Shown piece by piece: positions 44,308-55,833 of a stretch of DNA of 64,000 nt. Both the position numbers and the translations under genes were made by a program. This stretch comes from Akebia trifoliata (lineage: Eukaryota; Streptophyta; Magnoliopsida; Ranunculales; Lardizabalaceae). Where the stretch lies: contig CM030714.1 in assembly GCA_017979445.1 (NCBI GenBank), positions 992,001 to 1,056,000 on the forward strand, written 5' to 3'. Each line of letters starts with the position of its first letter. Within the stretch, counting starts at the first letter, position 1. The notes beneath the pieces were generated by a model, which was not told where the DNA came from, did not search any database, and was given only the letters and a program-made list of their open reading frames with translations.

Positions 44308-45723
44308 ATGTTCCTTGTTCGAAGATTAGCTTATAATCCAACTCTACGCCTGCGATGCTATTGTACGCCTTCATCTTCCCCCAATAACAAACTGTTTGTT
44401 GGAGGTTCGTCTCTCTCTCTCTCTCTCTCCCTTTCATCTTCCCTTAATGTATCTGTTAATGGTTTTGGTGGTGTTGAAGGTCTCTCATGGGCAGTAGACG
44501 AGAAGTCTTTGAAGGACGCTTTCTCTTCATTTGGAGATGTCACCGAAGGTATAAAAAATAAAAATAAAAAGCTAAAAATTTACTACTAATCCATTAACAA
44601 ACATAAATTCTTGGTTCTTAGCATGAACTTGTCCCATCCTTCACATGTTTGATAGAATGTCTGACTGATCATAATGTTATCTTTTCATCTGCCTTCTCTT
44701 CCTTTATAATAGAAGGACAAATGGACAATCTTACCCTTAACAAACTCAAAGAACTGTTAGAATAATTCACCTATATAGGTTGAAGTTACTTCTATCTTAC
44801 TTGCATAGGAACTTATTTGTATTTATTATGTTCTACATTTTTATGGAGTTTGATGTTATGAAATCTATACATTGGACAGTTAGGATTACCCGAACAGTTA
44901 TGAATTTTTCCTTGGTGATCTATGTTATTGTTATGAATATGGGTCTTAACTACCACCAATGTGCACAAGATGTCACCTTTATTATAATATTAGTGTGGGT
45001 TGTAGGAAATTAAGCTTATATTTATACATATTAGATAATGGGTCTCTGCGGACAAAAACCCACGTCAACATTGGCAGGTGCCCATTCACTGGGTATATGT
45101 GGAATGTGAACATCGATACACCGTTTAATGGATGCAACACTTGGCACATATGATGGGTCCTCATGGAGATATCCTAGACATAAGCATAGTCGTTCACTTT
45201 GTATGCCATATTTTGGATTGTCAAAACAACAAGAAAAAAGTCCATAAGAATAAGCCTCACCTTCTGCATAAGAGTGTCTTTACTGGACCGGCCTTAATAC
45301 GTAACAATTAACTTACATTTCTTGAAAACCTTGTGTCGATTTATGTTTCAGTGAGGATCATGTATGACAAAGATAGTGGAAGGTCAAGAGGCTTTGGGTT
45401 TATATGCTTTTCAAAAGACAATGATGCTAGCTCTGCCAAAGATGCCATGGATGGAAAGGTAAATAGATGCTTATTATAGTCACATAATTAGAGAGGGGTG
45501 TTTTTCCTCTCTTTCTTTCTTTCTTGCTTTTTTTGTAAAAGAAAAAAAAAATTATAGGATCATTGTCCCCAAACACCGAAGATACAAATTGATTATGTGA
45601 CCATTGCAGGCATTCTTAGGTCGGCCATTGAGGATAAGCTTTGCTCTTGAAAAGGTTCGTGGTGGACCTGTGGTTGTTCCTCGCCTTTCTAATATAGGAG
45701 ACATCACTAATCGAAATAATTGA
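44308..45723 (+). CDS. Small RRM RNA-binding protein, probably organelle-targeted
   Basis: Four exons: 44308-44404, 44480-44548, 45352-45458 and 45610-45723, giving 387 bases and 128 residues with all joins in phase. Residues 1-27 (MFLVRRLAYNPTLRLRCYC and a Ser/Pro stretch) are basic, lack acidic residues and look like a mitochondrial or plastid presequence. A single RRM follows: RNP2 LFVGGL (~29-34) and RNP1 RGFGFICF (~68-75), then AKDAMDGKAFLGRPLRISFALEK. The short tail has no Gly-rich domain. Related plant proteins (small glycine-rich RBP and ORRM types) act in organellar RNA editing or stability; that role is inferred. Intron 1 is only 75 bases and holds a (TC)n run. A start upstream in the same frame is possible but would remove the presequence-like N-terminus. 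Confidence 0.9.
44410..44429 (+). repeat. (TC)n microsatellite in RRM intron 1
   Basis: Twenty bases of TC repeat occupy more than a quarter of the 75-base intron 1, six bases after the GT donor. Its position parallels the CT run just inside NAT intron 1. Confidence 0.8.
44549..45351 (+). other. Intron 2 of the RRM gene, 0.8 kb
   Basis: It is non-coding and AT-rich in its first half, with a more mixed stretch at 45040-45170. No repeat was firmly recognised. Confidence 0.4.
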
Positions 45724-47275
45724 AATCTTTTTGGGTATGATCTCTCTTATTTCAATTATCTTTTCTCACCACAGCCCTTGTGGTGATAAAATGAACTCCT
45801 AGCTGTACTTGCAACATTATGTGTATGGTCGTCATCCATCTTAAATTGGTACATGTTATTAACTTATTATCTCTCTTTAACAGGCTCTTTGTCATCAAAC
45901 TCTGATGGCTAGTATACTGTCAAATATAAAACACTGATTTAAAATTATTAAAAGGGTTCAAATTGAAAAGATGATCTTATGTAAATCATTTCTGGCTGGA
46001 TTTAACATAAAATTCCACCAACAATAGTGATTTTTTTTATATAGTATTTCTTTCTTTATTAACTCTTAAACATATTTCTATGGATCTTAGACCTTGCACT
46101 ATGGTGACAAAGAAGCAGCTGCTTAATAAATTGCCTATAATTGATGGATGAAGTAGAATGATTAGTGTGGGTCCGCAAACAATATATAATAGTGAAGAAA
46201 TGCATGACAAAATGTGCTGAATTCATGGTCAAAGCTTTGGCTACAATGAGTCCCCAGTCTTCACAGACAATAGAGGAAACTCCAAAATAGTTCTTCTCAT
46301 CAAATGAGCCATCCCTTTCTGTTTTGTACTTAGGGAGAGAATTGCGGGGGTTTGCTGCACTTATTGGTGAACAAAAACGGAATTCTTTCATGTATGTCAC
46401 ATAAAAAGTTATAGCAGAACTATCCAATGTTGGATCCTTTTTGTTTGGAGCCATCTAAAGTGGGGACTCTCGTCTTCTATCAAGGCTATCTGAGGTCAAG
46501 TCCCTCTGGTAGGAATTATGGGACTATTTGAGGTTGGGTCTCTCAAACTGGAGCTATCTTAGGTGGGCACCTTGGGTGGAATGGGATCTGGGGCTGCCCA
46601 AGGTTGGGTCTCTAAGAATATAGGTATCTGAGATAAGGATATTTGGATGGAATCTTGAGTTACGAAAGGGTTCAGAGTCGGCTTTTGGAGCTGAAATGTT
46701 TTCAAACAGCTTCAGGTCTAGTTCAATACTGAAATTTCTAAAATTAATTTGAATATCTAATTAATCTTAAAATAATTAAAAATCACCAATCCAGGAAAAA
46801 GCACTCCACACCTGGCAACTTAAAAAATCATTGGTAATATAGAGCTAAAAGCGCTCATTCCACAAGATAATTCCACTTCTTACTGTTACAATTTGGAGAA
46901 GTATCAAATGCATTTAAAAAATGAAATTTAAACAAATGATGGAAATCAATACTAGACAATATATTCTTATTTCAATTATCCAATTAAGGCACTCTTTTGA
47001 AGGGAATAATTTCCAGTATTTCGATGTAGGTTGGTCAGTCATGGAAACTTCTCTCCTAGAGTACAATGCTGTTACATTATAATTCTTGATGTTGCACCTC
47101 ATCAAAGAAACTTAGAAGATTAAGCCCCAAATCACCCAAAAATTAGAGTATTAGGATGAGGGGACAATGAAAAGCAAGGTAAGCAAACTTGTAATTTCTT
47201 GTTTTGATCGTACTTGAATTTTGTTATATCTGGATGTCTAGCATTCAGTTATTTTGTTGAAGAGTCATGCTGGAA
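45724..47275. other. Intergenic region, no firm gene
   Basis: A 131-codon minus-strand frame (46059-46454) resembles nothing known. At about 46450-46660 there is a degenerate tandem repeat of ~65-80 bases built on GAGGTTGGGTCTCT and GGAGCTATCTTAGGTGGG-like phrases. Confidence 0.4.
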
Positions 47276-47280
47276 TAACA

Positions 47281-47412
47281 TTGAAATTGACATCGTTTGG
47301 GACATTGGTGTGCATAGAACCATAGATGCTTCTCACTCGTATCTCGATGAAAGGCATCTATGGTTCTCTAGACACATCCATATTAGCAATGTCTGAAACG
47401 ATGTCAATTTCA
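47281..47412. mobile_element. Fold-back MITE-like element, 132 bp
   Basis: The outer ends TTGAAATTGACATCGTTT and AAACGATGTCAATTTCAA are perfect inverted repeats. Inside, GACATTG pairs with CAATGTC, and TAGAACCATAGATGC pairs with GCATCTATGGTTCTCTA around a CACTCGTATCTCGATGAA loop. Almost the whole element folds back on itself. Confidence 0.8.
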
Positions 47413-47870
47413 ATGTCTCTTCAGCATTTTCCTTTGTCGAAAACTAAAAATGATTCTTGAGAACAGATTTTTTGCCTTTCCAAGTTGAAGAAAATCATTA
47501 AGTCACTCTTTAACTTTCTTCTTTGATCTCCATTATTGGATTGCATGTCTTACCTAGGGAACAATACTGGACCATTGATCTTGAAACACCAAGATTTGTC
47601 TATTTGAAGACGAACCCTATGGTTTTGATGGCAGACATGAGCATGTGCAAAGCAATAGTTGTACATGAGTATGTATCCATGATGGGGACGATGATTAAGT
47701 TTGGGTTTGGACAACCTTACCTGATTCATTACACATAATAATAAATAAAACAAATTCAAAAAACATGTCGAGGTTTTCATTTCTTTCTAACGTGACGGTA
47801 AAAAGTACAAGCTTTTTTATACTTACGTTGTGAAATATTTCCAAACTTAGTAGTTCTTCATCAGCTTTAA

Positions 47871-47986
47871 AAGAATAATGATTTTCTTACGCCCCCATCA
47901 CAGAACTGTTAGATCATTTGTCTCGGGATAGACAGAACCATAAATCTTTTTCTTGTGTATCCCGATGCAAATGACTACTTTCATTG
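47871..47986. mobile_element. Partial fold-back element (TCTGACGCC family)
   Basis: AATGATTTTCTTACGCCCCCATCACAGAACTG, AGATCATTTGTCTCGGGATA and AGAACCATAAATCTTTTTC match the left arm of 34094-34282 plus the shared core. A short right arm (TATCCCGATGCAAATGACTAC) remains. Confidence 0.6.
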
Positions 47987-48820
47987 TCTCCATCTATTAC
48001 ATTATTTTGGGTCTTCCTCTTGCTCTTTTTCGGTCATATTTTTTTTAATGGGGTTGTAATTGGTGTTCGTTGCACCTGGCCTAACCATCTCAATCAAATT
48101 TCTTTGTTTTATAAAATTTTCCTTTTAATTTGATTGGGATGTATGAAAGAACTAGAACCAAGAAAAGAAAAGAAAATGAGTACATGGATATAACTGGTCC
48201 CAAGAACTACAAATGCTACAAAACAAAAGAAACTAATGAGACCAAAATCACAACTGTCACTGAAGAAGATTGAAACAGAGATGGGTTGCAGTGAATCGCC
48301 TCAACGCCCAAGATTTTCCAGCTAAATACTACCAACTTTTTGTGTTCAGAGCTGTTTTGGTTGTAGCTTTTGCAATAAAAATTCCTTGGAACCACATTAC
48401 TGATTTGGCAATATGCCTTCCCTTGGCTCTTATGCCTTAAATTTTTTTTTTTGTAAGATAATCTTGACTTACCCACCATGTTTTGCTGTATATTTTTAGA
48501 CCCTTTATAGGATCAATGGCATATGTCTTCACCTTCAACTTCTTATCAAAAATCTTGATATTTTTTTCTCAAAAAATCCGTTGTCTTTTTCCAAAATTAT
48601 CGAAACATCCCTTCCCACCCCCACCATCTTCAACCTCTTGTTAGAGCTCTTTTCTTTGATTTGATTTTTTTCCCCAAAAAATTCCAAAACTTCTGCCATA
48701 TGTTATCCCATTGTTTTTTTAATTTATTTTTTTTACTTTATGGGAAATGTGGAAAAGAGCTTTATTGGAAATATGCCGTAAAATTTTAGATTAGATTTTT
48801 CTTATATATTTATTTATAAA
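47987..48820. other. Intergenic, nothing recognised
   Basis: There are only short chance frames and T-rich runs. No repeat structure was resolved. Confidence 0.35.
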
Positions 48821-48823
48821 ATA

Positions 48824-49025
48824 TGAGTCACGATCTCTTGACTCATGAAAAAGACACATGATTCTAACAATTTAAATGCAAAATCCAATGATTGAGATTT
48901 ATCCTCAGGGTAAGTATTTGCGAGATATGTGTTGTCAGGATACACATAAATCTCAACTGTTGGATATTGTCTCTAAACGGTTAGGATCATATGTTTTCTC
49001 ATGAGTCATTCTTCATGAGCGAACG
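48824..49025. mobile_element. Fold-back MITE-like element, about 200 bp
   Basis: The left arm GACTCATGAAAAAGACACATGATTCTAAC, ATCCAATG, TTGAGATTTAT is mirrored by a right arm that reverse-complements to GACTCATGAGAAAACATATGATCCTAACC, ATCCAACAG, TTGAGATTTATGTG. The sequence of the arms differs from the ACCATAGAT families, so this is a separate group. Confidence 0.75.
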
Positions 49026-49047
49026 TATTCCAACCTATAAAATATAA

Positions 49048-49213
49048 AGAGTTGTTCAAGATTGTATCTCATATCGCACATCTTGACACGAATGTATGTA
49101 GGAATCATAGATACTTTTTGACTCGTATCTTGATGAAAAGCATCTATGGTTTCATACATATTTTCACGTCAAGATGTGCGATATGATGTACAATCTTGAG
49201 GCCACTTGTGAAC
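49048..49213. mobile_element. Fold-back element (TGACCTCAAG family)
   Basis: The left arm AAGAGTTGTTCAAGATTGTA, ATCGCACATCTTGACACGAA and GGAATCATAGATACTTTTTG pairs with the right arm CAAAA-type linker, CATCTATGGTTTC, TCACGTCAAGATGTGCGATA, TACAATCTTGAGG. The two arms abut the previous fold-back element. Confidence 0.8.
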
Positions 49214-49825
49214 TATTCAAAATATAATATAATGTTTTTGGGCAAGACTTGGATGGTGCTGAAGATGAATAATTCAAGTTTTCTTTTAATGACTGAAAAC
49301 CTTAACCAACAAAATGGTTTAATATGACATATAGGTTTTGCATCAACAACCAATCAAGCATGTATTTTTTTTTGTCCATAAATGGGACCCATTCCATGTG
49401 AGCCAGGTTGTACCATATAAAGTTCCGTACGGTGTGAGTAAAATATTATGGTAGGCAAGCGTGTCATACACTATTAAATATCTTTCCCCCTAACAAGTTA
49501 CGAGAAACTTTAGTTTCACTGCCACATCTTATGTGACTTGAAGAACATCAAATCCTTTTGAATATCTTTATGGATACAATACAAGTATCAATGTCATACG
49601 TGTGGGTCTCGATAATTTTGTAAAATATTTGACCTCTATCTCTGGGAGAAATCGAATATTAAAATTTGTAGTTTTGTACTTTTTTTTTAATGGTACTTTT
49701 TTATTAGATAGTAATTAACATACTCTCCATAATAGCTTTTAAGAGAATAAGTTGAAAGTGAAAATTTTATTATCACTATTAATAATTTGATGTATTTAAT
49801 AGAAATTATATGATTTAATATCATA
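49214..49825. other. Intergenic, nothing recognised
   Basis: AT-rich sequence between a fold-back element and a SINE. No gene or repeat was identified. Confidence 0.35.
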
Positions 49826-50045
49826 ACTTATTGGATTGGTTTTGGATCAATAATATCTTGATACAAGAGGTTGTGTGCTTAATACCCAATGTGAGTAATA
49901 TTTCCTCGCGGCCACTCGTGAGGTGTTCCCTCACTTACTTGGTGTGTGTGATGTGTGGGCATTGCATGTGCTCGAGGGAGGGGCCCATATGCCTTGGTTC
50001 CTACCTTAGCTCATTTGGTCTCCCTAGTTAGACGCAAGTCCAGAT
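49826..50045 (+). mobile_element. SINE (same family as 28.6 kb), 5' truncated or eroded
   Basis: B-box-like GGTTGTGTGCTTAATACCC is followed by GTAATATTTCCTCGCGGCC, CCCTCACTTACTTGG, GGGCATTGCATGTGC, GAGGGAGGGGCCCATATGCC and TTAGACGCAAGTCCAGATGC. This is the same order as the minus-strand copy at 28599-28857. The tail has been replaced by a (TA)n run. Confidence 0.65.
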
Positions 50046-50057
50046 GCCCCCATTATC

Positions 50058-50082
50058 ATATATATATATATATATATATATA
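50058..50082. repeat. (TA)n microsatellite
   Basis: About 25 bases of alternating T and A between the SINE 3' end and the fold-back element at 50089. A second short (AT)n run (~50473-50486) flanks that element's other end. Confidence 0.85.
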
Positions 50083-50088
50083 GGGGGG

Positions 50089-50475
50089 GTTCGTTGACAA
50101 TCTTAGGTCGACAATTTTGGTTGATAAAATTTGTCCTATTTTCTTAAAGTTGTCGATTAGGATGGCTTCTTGTGAGGATGATCTCTACAGTGAGGAGATC
50201 ATCCTCACAAAAAATCAGCCCAATCTAAAACTTTAATCCCATCAAAAGTGATTTACAAATTTACAATAATCGACAATTAAGAATTCTTCAACATTTTAAA
50301 CCACTTTTGATGGGATTAGAAATTTCAGATTAGGCTAATTTTTTGTGAAGATGATCTCGCCATAGAGATCTTAGATCATCCTCACAAAAAAGCTTTCAAT
50401 CGAAATTTTAAGTCATATAGGACAAATTTTGTTAACCAACATTATTAACCTAAGATTGCCAGCCAAACATTACTA
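50089..50475. mobile_element. Large nested fold-back MITE-like element, about 390 bp
   Basis: The outer arms GACAATCTTAGGTCGACAAT and GATAAAATTTGTCCTATTT pair with a right arm that reverse-complements to GGCAATCTTAGGTTAATAAT and AACAAAATTTGTCCTATAT. Each arm itself contains a hairpin (TGTGAGGATGATCTC...GAGATCATCCTCACA on the left, TGTGAAGATGATCTC...GATCATCCTCACA on the right). The centre has ATCCCATCAAAAGTG pairing with CACTTTTGATGGGAT. There is no coding capacity. It is flanked by TA repeats on both sides, suggesting insertion into a TA tract. Confidence 0.8.
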
Positions 50476-50649
50476 TATATATATATGATACATGGGTTGA
50501 TCCATTATCGATATAAAAAATATATTATATTCTTTAATATTGAAATTAAGTTTGATGTTTAATATATTTTTGTTTAAATTTTGGGTCTCCCATTTCATGT
50601 ATAGACATTTAACATAGTAGTTGATGTCTAAACCTAAATTTGATAAATT

Positions 50650-51345
50650 TTTATAAGAGTCGTGCTAGAACTTTACATCGATTCCGACATTCTGATGTAC
50701 ATTTTACTGTTACTTCAACATTATATTTTTATAATTGATTCTGAATAATAAAAAATAAGTTGAATATTGTAAAAGTCGAGTTTGTGATAAACCGACTAAG
50801 TCACGATCACATCATTTAAATAATAGAAAATGCATAGAAAAATAAAGAATACGAAGGTTTTTACATAATTTGGCAAATGTGCCCTACATCCACGGACTCG
50901 CGGAGTCGTTCCACTATAAATCTCACGGTTATATGACCTCTTCTCCCAGTCTTCCCTTTCATCATTTTTTCCTTCCTCCTTCCTCCTTCCCTTTACAATG
51001 GCCTTAGTCCATAAATAGGAAAAACCTTCCCACCTAGAAAAAAAATCTTATTCCTAGTTAAGGGATTTAGCGTGATTTGTCATGACACGTCATTTGAGAG
51101 AGAATTCCCCCGACCTTGACCTTGGGTCTTCTAATTTTAACCTTGAATTCTCCCGACCTTTTGTCTTTTTGTTCCCATCTTTCCTTGACCCTTAACTTAT
51201 ATTGACCTTCCTTTGATCCCGACTTTCCTACTCTTCTGGTTCTTCAACTCTCAACTCAAATAACTCTACGTATTCACCTCGAGATATGTGTTGATGGTGC
51301 AAATAAACAACTTAGATGAAAGATAAATTTATCCCTCCACAAATA
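50650..51345. mobile_element. Probable remnant of an LTR or other retroelement
   Basis: AATTTGGCAAATGTGCCCTACATCCACGGACTCGCGGAG with CTATAAATCTCACGG downstream resembles a phrase I associate with terminal repeats of plant retroelements. Pyrimidine-rich, ACCTTGACC-repetitive sequence follows. No protein-coding remnant was found. The left boundary at 50653 begins AAGAGTCGTGCTAGAA, the end word of the fold-back family, so a partial fold-back may abut it. Confidence 0.35.
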
Positions 51346-52185
51346 CCATGGAGTTAATGGGTTCAACAGAATAAGGTATTTTATAGGGTTGTCAATAGGT
51401 CAAGTCTGGATTGGATCGATTTTATCTTGGACTAATATGATAATAATTGGATCAGACAATTGTCAAATTAGAGTTTTTATTGGATCTCAATATATAATCT
51501 CATTCTAATAAAACAGATCAAGTTTGGTCGGATCAAATCTTATTTGATACACAAAATATAAATAAAGATTATATATTTAAAAATATGTATAATGTATATA
51601 ATTTTTTACATTTTATTTATCAAATTGATCCCTATTCGATCAAGACATGGTTGATCTAGAATTTGATCTAATAGATTATGAATATCAAATTCATATATGA
51701 TCCTTTTTAAGTTATTGAAACGGATCGGGTTTTCGTGTCTGATCGGATCCATTGACAAGTTTTGTCTATTAAAATAGCAAAGACGAGCCACTGAAACGTT
51801 GCACTTGTTAAAAATAGACTTAAAATTATGGGCCCCAATTGCATTAACAGTTTCCGTCTACACTTGACTCATCATTTTGCTTCCAAACAAAAAGCCATTA
51901 TTGACAAACATACCAATAATATTCTCTTTTGATTTTCGTCCCCACTCCCTTTTTTTTAATCGGTTGGGATCCGTTGACTCGTGAAAGTAATGGATGGTCA
52001 AGATTTATTCAAATGATACTTGATTTTTTTCGTGATACATGTTTATTTCGATTGTTGGATTTCATATCTTAACAATTAGTGATTTTCGTAAAATTTCATG
52101 ATTTATATGATCCCAATCTTTTCTAGATACTCTTCTCCTTAATTTATTTTGTCCAACATTAGGATTCTAATCTCTTAATAATCAA
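51346..52185. other. Intergenic, no gene
   Basis: It has AT-rich sequence with weak mirrored TTGGATCGGATC-like words at 51390-51760 (GTCTGGATTGGATCG versus CGGATCGGGTTTTCG), possibly an old TIR element. Not firm. Confidence 0.35.
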
Positions 52186-52188
52186 TGA

Positions 52189-52366
52189 ATAATGCCGAAG
52201 TGACCTCAAGATCAGACCTTACATAGCACACCCTGACGTGAAAGTGTATGGAAATCATAAATGATTTCCTTGAGATATGATTGAAAAAGTATTTATGATT
52301 CCAATCCACTTTCACGTCAAGATATATTATATGAGGTCCTATCTTGAGGTCGCTCCCGCACAACTC
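52189..52366. mobile_element. Fold-back element (TGACCTCAAG family), about 180 bp
   Basis: The left arm AATGCCGAAGTGACCTCAAG, CACACCCTGACGTGAAAGTG and GGAAATCATAAATGATTTC pairs with the right arm GTATTTATGATTCC, CACTTTCACGTCAAGATAT, ATCTTGAGGTCGCTCCCGCACAACTC. The last word is the inverted form of the GAGTCGTGC end seen at 56046. Confidence 0.8.
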
Positions 52367-53110
52367 ATAATCAATTAAAGTTGGTTGTCTTATTAAGAGT
52401 CCGTTTGGATGCAGTTAAAAAATAACTCTTTCACTTAATTTTAAAATTTTGTTTGCATTAATTTTAAAAAATTACTTTTTAAAAGTGAAAAAAGTTTTAA
52501 TTTTTTTAATAAATTATAAAATAAAATTACTTTATACTTTCTAAAAACTACTTTATCTTAAAGTTATTATTATTTTACCATTACTTTCCACTTTGCATCC
52601 AAAATAGGGCTAAGTATTTGGATTGACGTGGAAGAGATTTTAAAGTTCATTTTTAAAACATCCTTAAGATTGCTTCGAGGTTGTGCTTTGGTGAGAAATT
52701 AGCATGGGATTATAAGCCCAAAACCAATCCAAGACGGCCCTAAGAATCTGTATATGATTTAGGAGTGAAAAATTATGGGCTGTGATATTACAATGTAAAA
52801 ATATGAAAATATACTTAAATTATTTTGTAATAAAATTACATTATTAGTTAATGGGTTCGATTATCAAATAATAAATACATTGTTATTTTATAACAAAATG
52901 ATTTAGATCATCCATAATGAATGTGTTAGTGGATCTATTTTGTGTTAGATTAATCAGTTTTACTTGCTTTAAGTGCTCCAAGTTAAAGTGTGTGTTAAAC
53001 ATGTCAGAAGTAAAGGATCAAGTTATCTGTGGCCAGCCTTTTACCTTGCCACATCTACATATTAAACCTCATAAAATTTCAATTCAATTGATTTTTATTA
53101 AGAATGAAAT
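52367..53110. other. Intergenic, nothing recognised
   Basis: AT-rich sequence without a supported gene or repeat. Confidence 0.35.
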
Positions 53111-53113
53111 ATT

Positions 53114-53341
53114 AAACTTTAAATTTAGAATAATTATTTTCTAATGCCCCTTTCGACACGCATCTCCTGATGTGGCATGTGGTAGAATCATAGATTCTTT
53201 TCCTAGGGATATACAACTGTACATATTTACGAGGATGTATAGATATGTATCTTGAAGGAAAAATTCTATGGTTCTAGTCCAGGCCATGTCGAGAGGCGTG
53301 TGTTAGTGAGGATGTCAGAAAACCATGATCCTAAAATTTAA
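53114..53341. mobile_element. Fold-back element with ACCATAGAT core, about 230 bp
   Basis: The left arm TAAACTTTAAATTTAGAA, TTTTCTAATGCCCC, CGACACGCATCTC, GATGTGGCATG and TAGAATCATAGATTCTTTTCC pairs with a right arm that reverse-complements to TAAATTTTAGGATCATGGTT, TTCTGACATCC, AACACACGCCTCTCGACATGG and TAGAACCATAGAATTTTTCC. Confidence 0.75.
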
Positions 53342-53466
53342 TATGTACATTGGAGATGAGCATAAGTTTGTTTGTTAGCATGTGTTTCAGTTGCATATGT
53401 GACACTTTTTAACATCTCCAATTACGAGCCTTGTTCATATTTTTATGATATGGTAATAGAGTGTCG

Positions 53467-53673
53467 ATATTCTAGTTAGAAAGTTTTCACTCTGTCAATA
53501 CTCGACTAACGTGGCAGGGATACAGAGTCAGACCTTTTTTCTCGGGATACACACCTAGACATCCCCATAAAAGACGGATAGTTGAGTATCCCAAGAAAAA
53601 AAGATTTACAATTCTATATCTATGCCACGTCAGCAGAGTATTGAATGAGTGAAGACTTTCTGATTACAAAATC
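53467..53673. mobile_element. Fold-back MITE-like element, about 205 bp
   Basis: The left arm GAAAGTTTTCACTCTGTCAATACTC, ACGTGGCAGGGATACAGA and CTTTTTTCTCGGGATAC pairs with a right arm that reverse-complements to GAAAGTCTTCACTCATTCAATACTC, ACGTGGCATAGATATAGA and TTTTTTTCTTGGGATAC. Mirrored identity continues almost to the centre. Confidence 0.8.
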
Positions 53674-53726
53674 ATTAATCATGCTAATATCATCATCCAA
53701 AATTATGTATTATTTGTTATTGATAG

Positions 53727-53868
53727 ATAGGGTTTGAATCCCGAGGAACTTGTAGGCTGACATCACTGGAATGTCCTCCTTTGGCGGATGCTAAGGCAGC
53801 TTTATGCTAAGATAGTACTTAGCAGCAATGGAGGTTGTCAACGCCACATGTTACCAAAAAAAACTGAA
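53727..53868 (+). mobile_element. Possible SINE fragment
   Basis: B-box-like GGGTTTGAATCCCGAGGAAC is followed by ~130 bases ending GTTACCAAAAAAAACTG. Only the B-box and A-rich end support this, and there is no A-box. Confidence 0.3.
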
Positions 53869-54449
53869 AAGGCAGCATGGTGTGAGCACCACCTCCTTTA
53901 CTCCGTATGTGTCCCATTGACATGATATCACCAATATTTGGATTTAATCACCTACTCCTCCAATCACAATAATATCCAAATCCCAAGTTTTAAAAACCCT
54001 TGATATGTTAGACTTTTTTTTCCCAACTTCTGGGTCTCTTAAAACACTTGGCTCACTTGAAGTTTGACTAATCCTCAAGACACGACCAATCCCCTTCCCC
54101 CACATCCACCAGGTAATTTCTGGGATAAATCCATGAGAATGGCCCTTAACGAGGAATTTGAATTCAACCTTAACCATGTCACAAACTCTTAGATAGTTTA
54201 TTTTCTTATTGACACTACCTCAACTTGAGTTTAAAATGCTCATTCTTAATCCTATGAATTCAATTCAACTAAGACAATCAAGTTAATGTTTTTATTTTGA
54301 CAGTGATATATGATGTTTTAATTGGTTTCTCGCCCATTTACTTTATTACTTGACTTATTTATAGATTTTTTTGATTCTCTGATTGTATCGTATGATGTTC
54401 AATGGGCATCACATTTGTAAATGATGAGTCATCCTTGTTTTGGAGTTTC

Positions 54450-54600
54450 ATGCACAATCGATTATGCGTGGGGAATACATGTCGGTGCGACGTCAAGGTC
54501 AATCAAACTATCTCTATTAGGTTCAAGCGCAATCGATTCTACATAGGGTTCGTACATTAGCACGATATCAAGGTCAGTCATTGTCAAAGACGCATGATTG
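54450..54600. repeat. Imperfect direct duplication, ~75 bp period
   Basis: CAATCGATTATGCGTGGGGA...GTCGGTGCGACGTCAAGGTCAATCA is followed by CAATCGATTCTACATAGGGT...TTAGCACGATATCAAGGTCAGTCA. It could be part of an old retroelement terminal region. Confidence 0.6.
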
Positions 54601-55781
54601 CTCATGAGGATATTTACCAAGGACTCTGCATTAAGCGCTTTCAGAGTTGCATCATAATCAATTGGCTAGATCTCTATACATTAGGAGTTGAGTCGAGGAG
54701 TCGAGAGTTCACGATCTAATTGTTGTGACTCTGAAAATGGGTAGAGTTTTCCATGAACCCACACTATAAATAAAATTAGCCCCATATCACAAGAAGTGGC
54801 ACTAGTTGATAACAACAATGATGGGTCCATAAGAAATTAAAGGAGATCCCTTAACCAACCTCACATGGTAATATGGTGTCACTCATTGCATCTAATAATT
54901 CCTTTCCTTTTCTCATAACCATAATAACCCAAGTTATTAGGTCGGTTCCACTACCTTAACAGATGAGCAACATTTCCAACTCCAACATCATTTTTGCCAC
55001 GTGTTAGGATCTCCTCATTAGCCCAAGAATGTTTGATTCTCTTCTTGTCGAGATACACACAGCCGATATCTATTTGATTGGCTATTATCATTATCAAAGC
55101 CTTCGTCGCAAGGACTTGAGATTAACGCAAGTTCTTTTATTCCACTTTTTTCCTAGTCATGTTTTCTGTCATTGAAAGTGTGAGTCGACTTTAATTGGTG
55201 AAAAAAAAAAAATCCTAAATCCATGATGGAAATGAGCTCAACTCATATTTCATATGAATGTATTTTCTCACTACTTCTGATTGAATGAGCACGACTAAGG
55301 AATTCTAAATCATGATTTTAAAATCCAATACCTTGCCTTGTCCACTCCGAATCTTTTCGCTTCATGCAAATCTAACCATTTAAATTAATATAATGTTATT
55401 ATTATTATTATTTTTATATAAATAAATATAAGCGTTCTTATCTAAAGTTTAATAGGCACTTTAAATAGATAACAAACATTTAAATCATTAAAAATAATAA
55501 TACAAATTTGAGTAAAAACCCAATTGAACATCTAGTATTTGAAACGGGTCCATGTGATCAACAATTCAGAATGAAGATCTTACCTGATTGCCTTTTAGAT
55601 CACAGTTCATCCAGGGGCAAAGTTAGTAAGGATGCAGTTGCCCTCATAGAACTTTGAGATACCCTATTTTCAATTAATTGCATGCCTTATTTGCCCCCAA
55701 TCCCTCCCCCCTTATATTGTCTCTTGATTAGATCATTTCTAATAGACTAATAGAAAATGACTTAAATATCTCTTTTTCAAC

Positions 55782-55786
<5 letters not shown>

Positions 55787-55830
<44 letters not shown>
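55787..55830. repeat. (TA)n microsatellite, 44 bp
   Basis: Uninterrupted alternation of T and A. Similar shorter runs lie at 57578-57600 and 59355-59381. Confidence 0.9.

Positions 55831-55833
<3 letters not shown>

Noticed and set aside
46059..46454. 131-codon minus-strand open frame
   Set aside because: No recognisable motif, no splice-supported extension, unremarkable composition and partial overlap with a degenerate repeat. It is kept only as a question in the findings.
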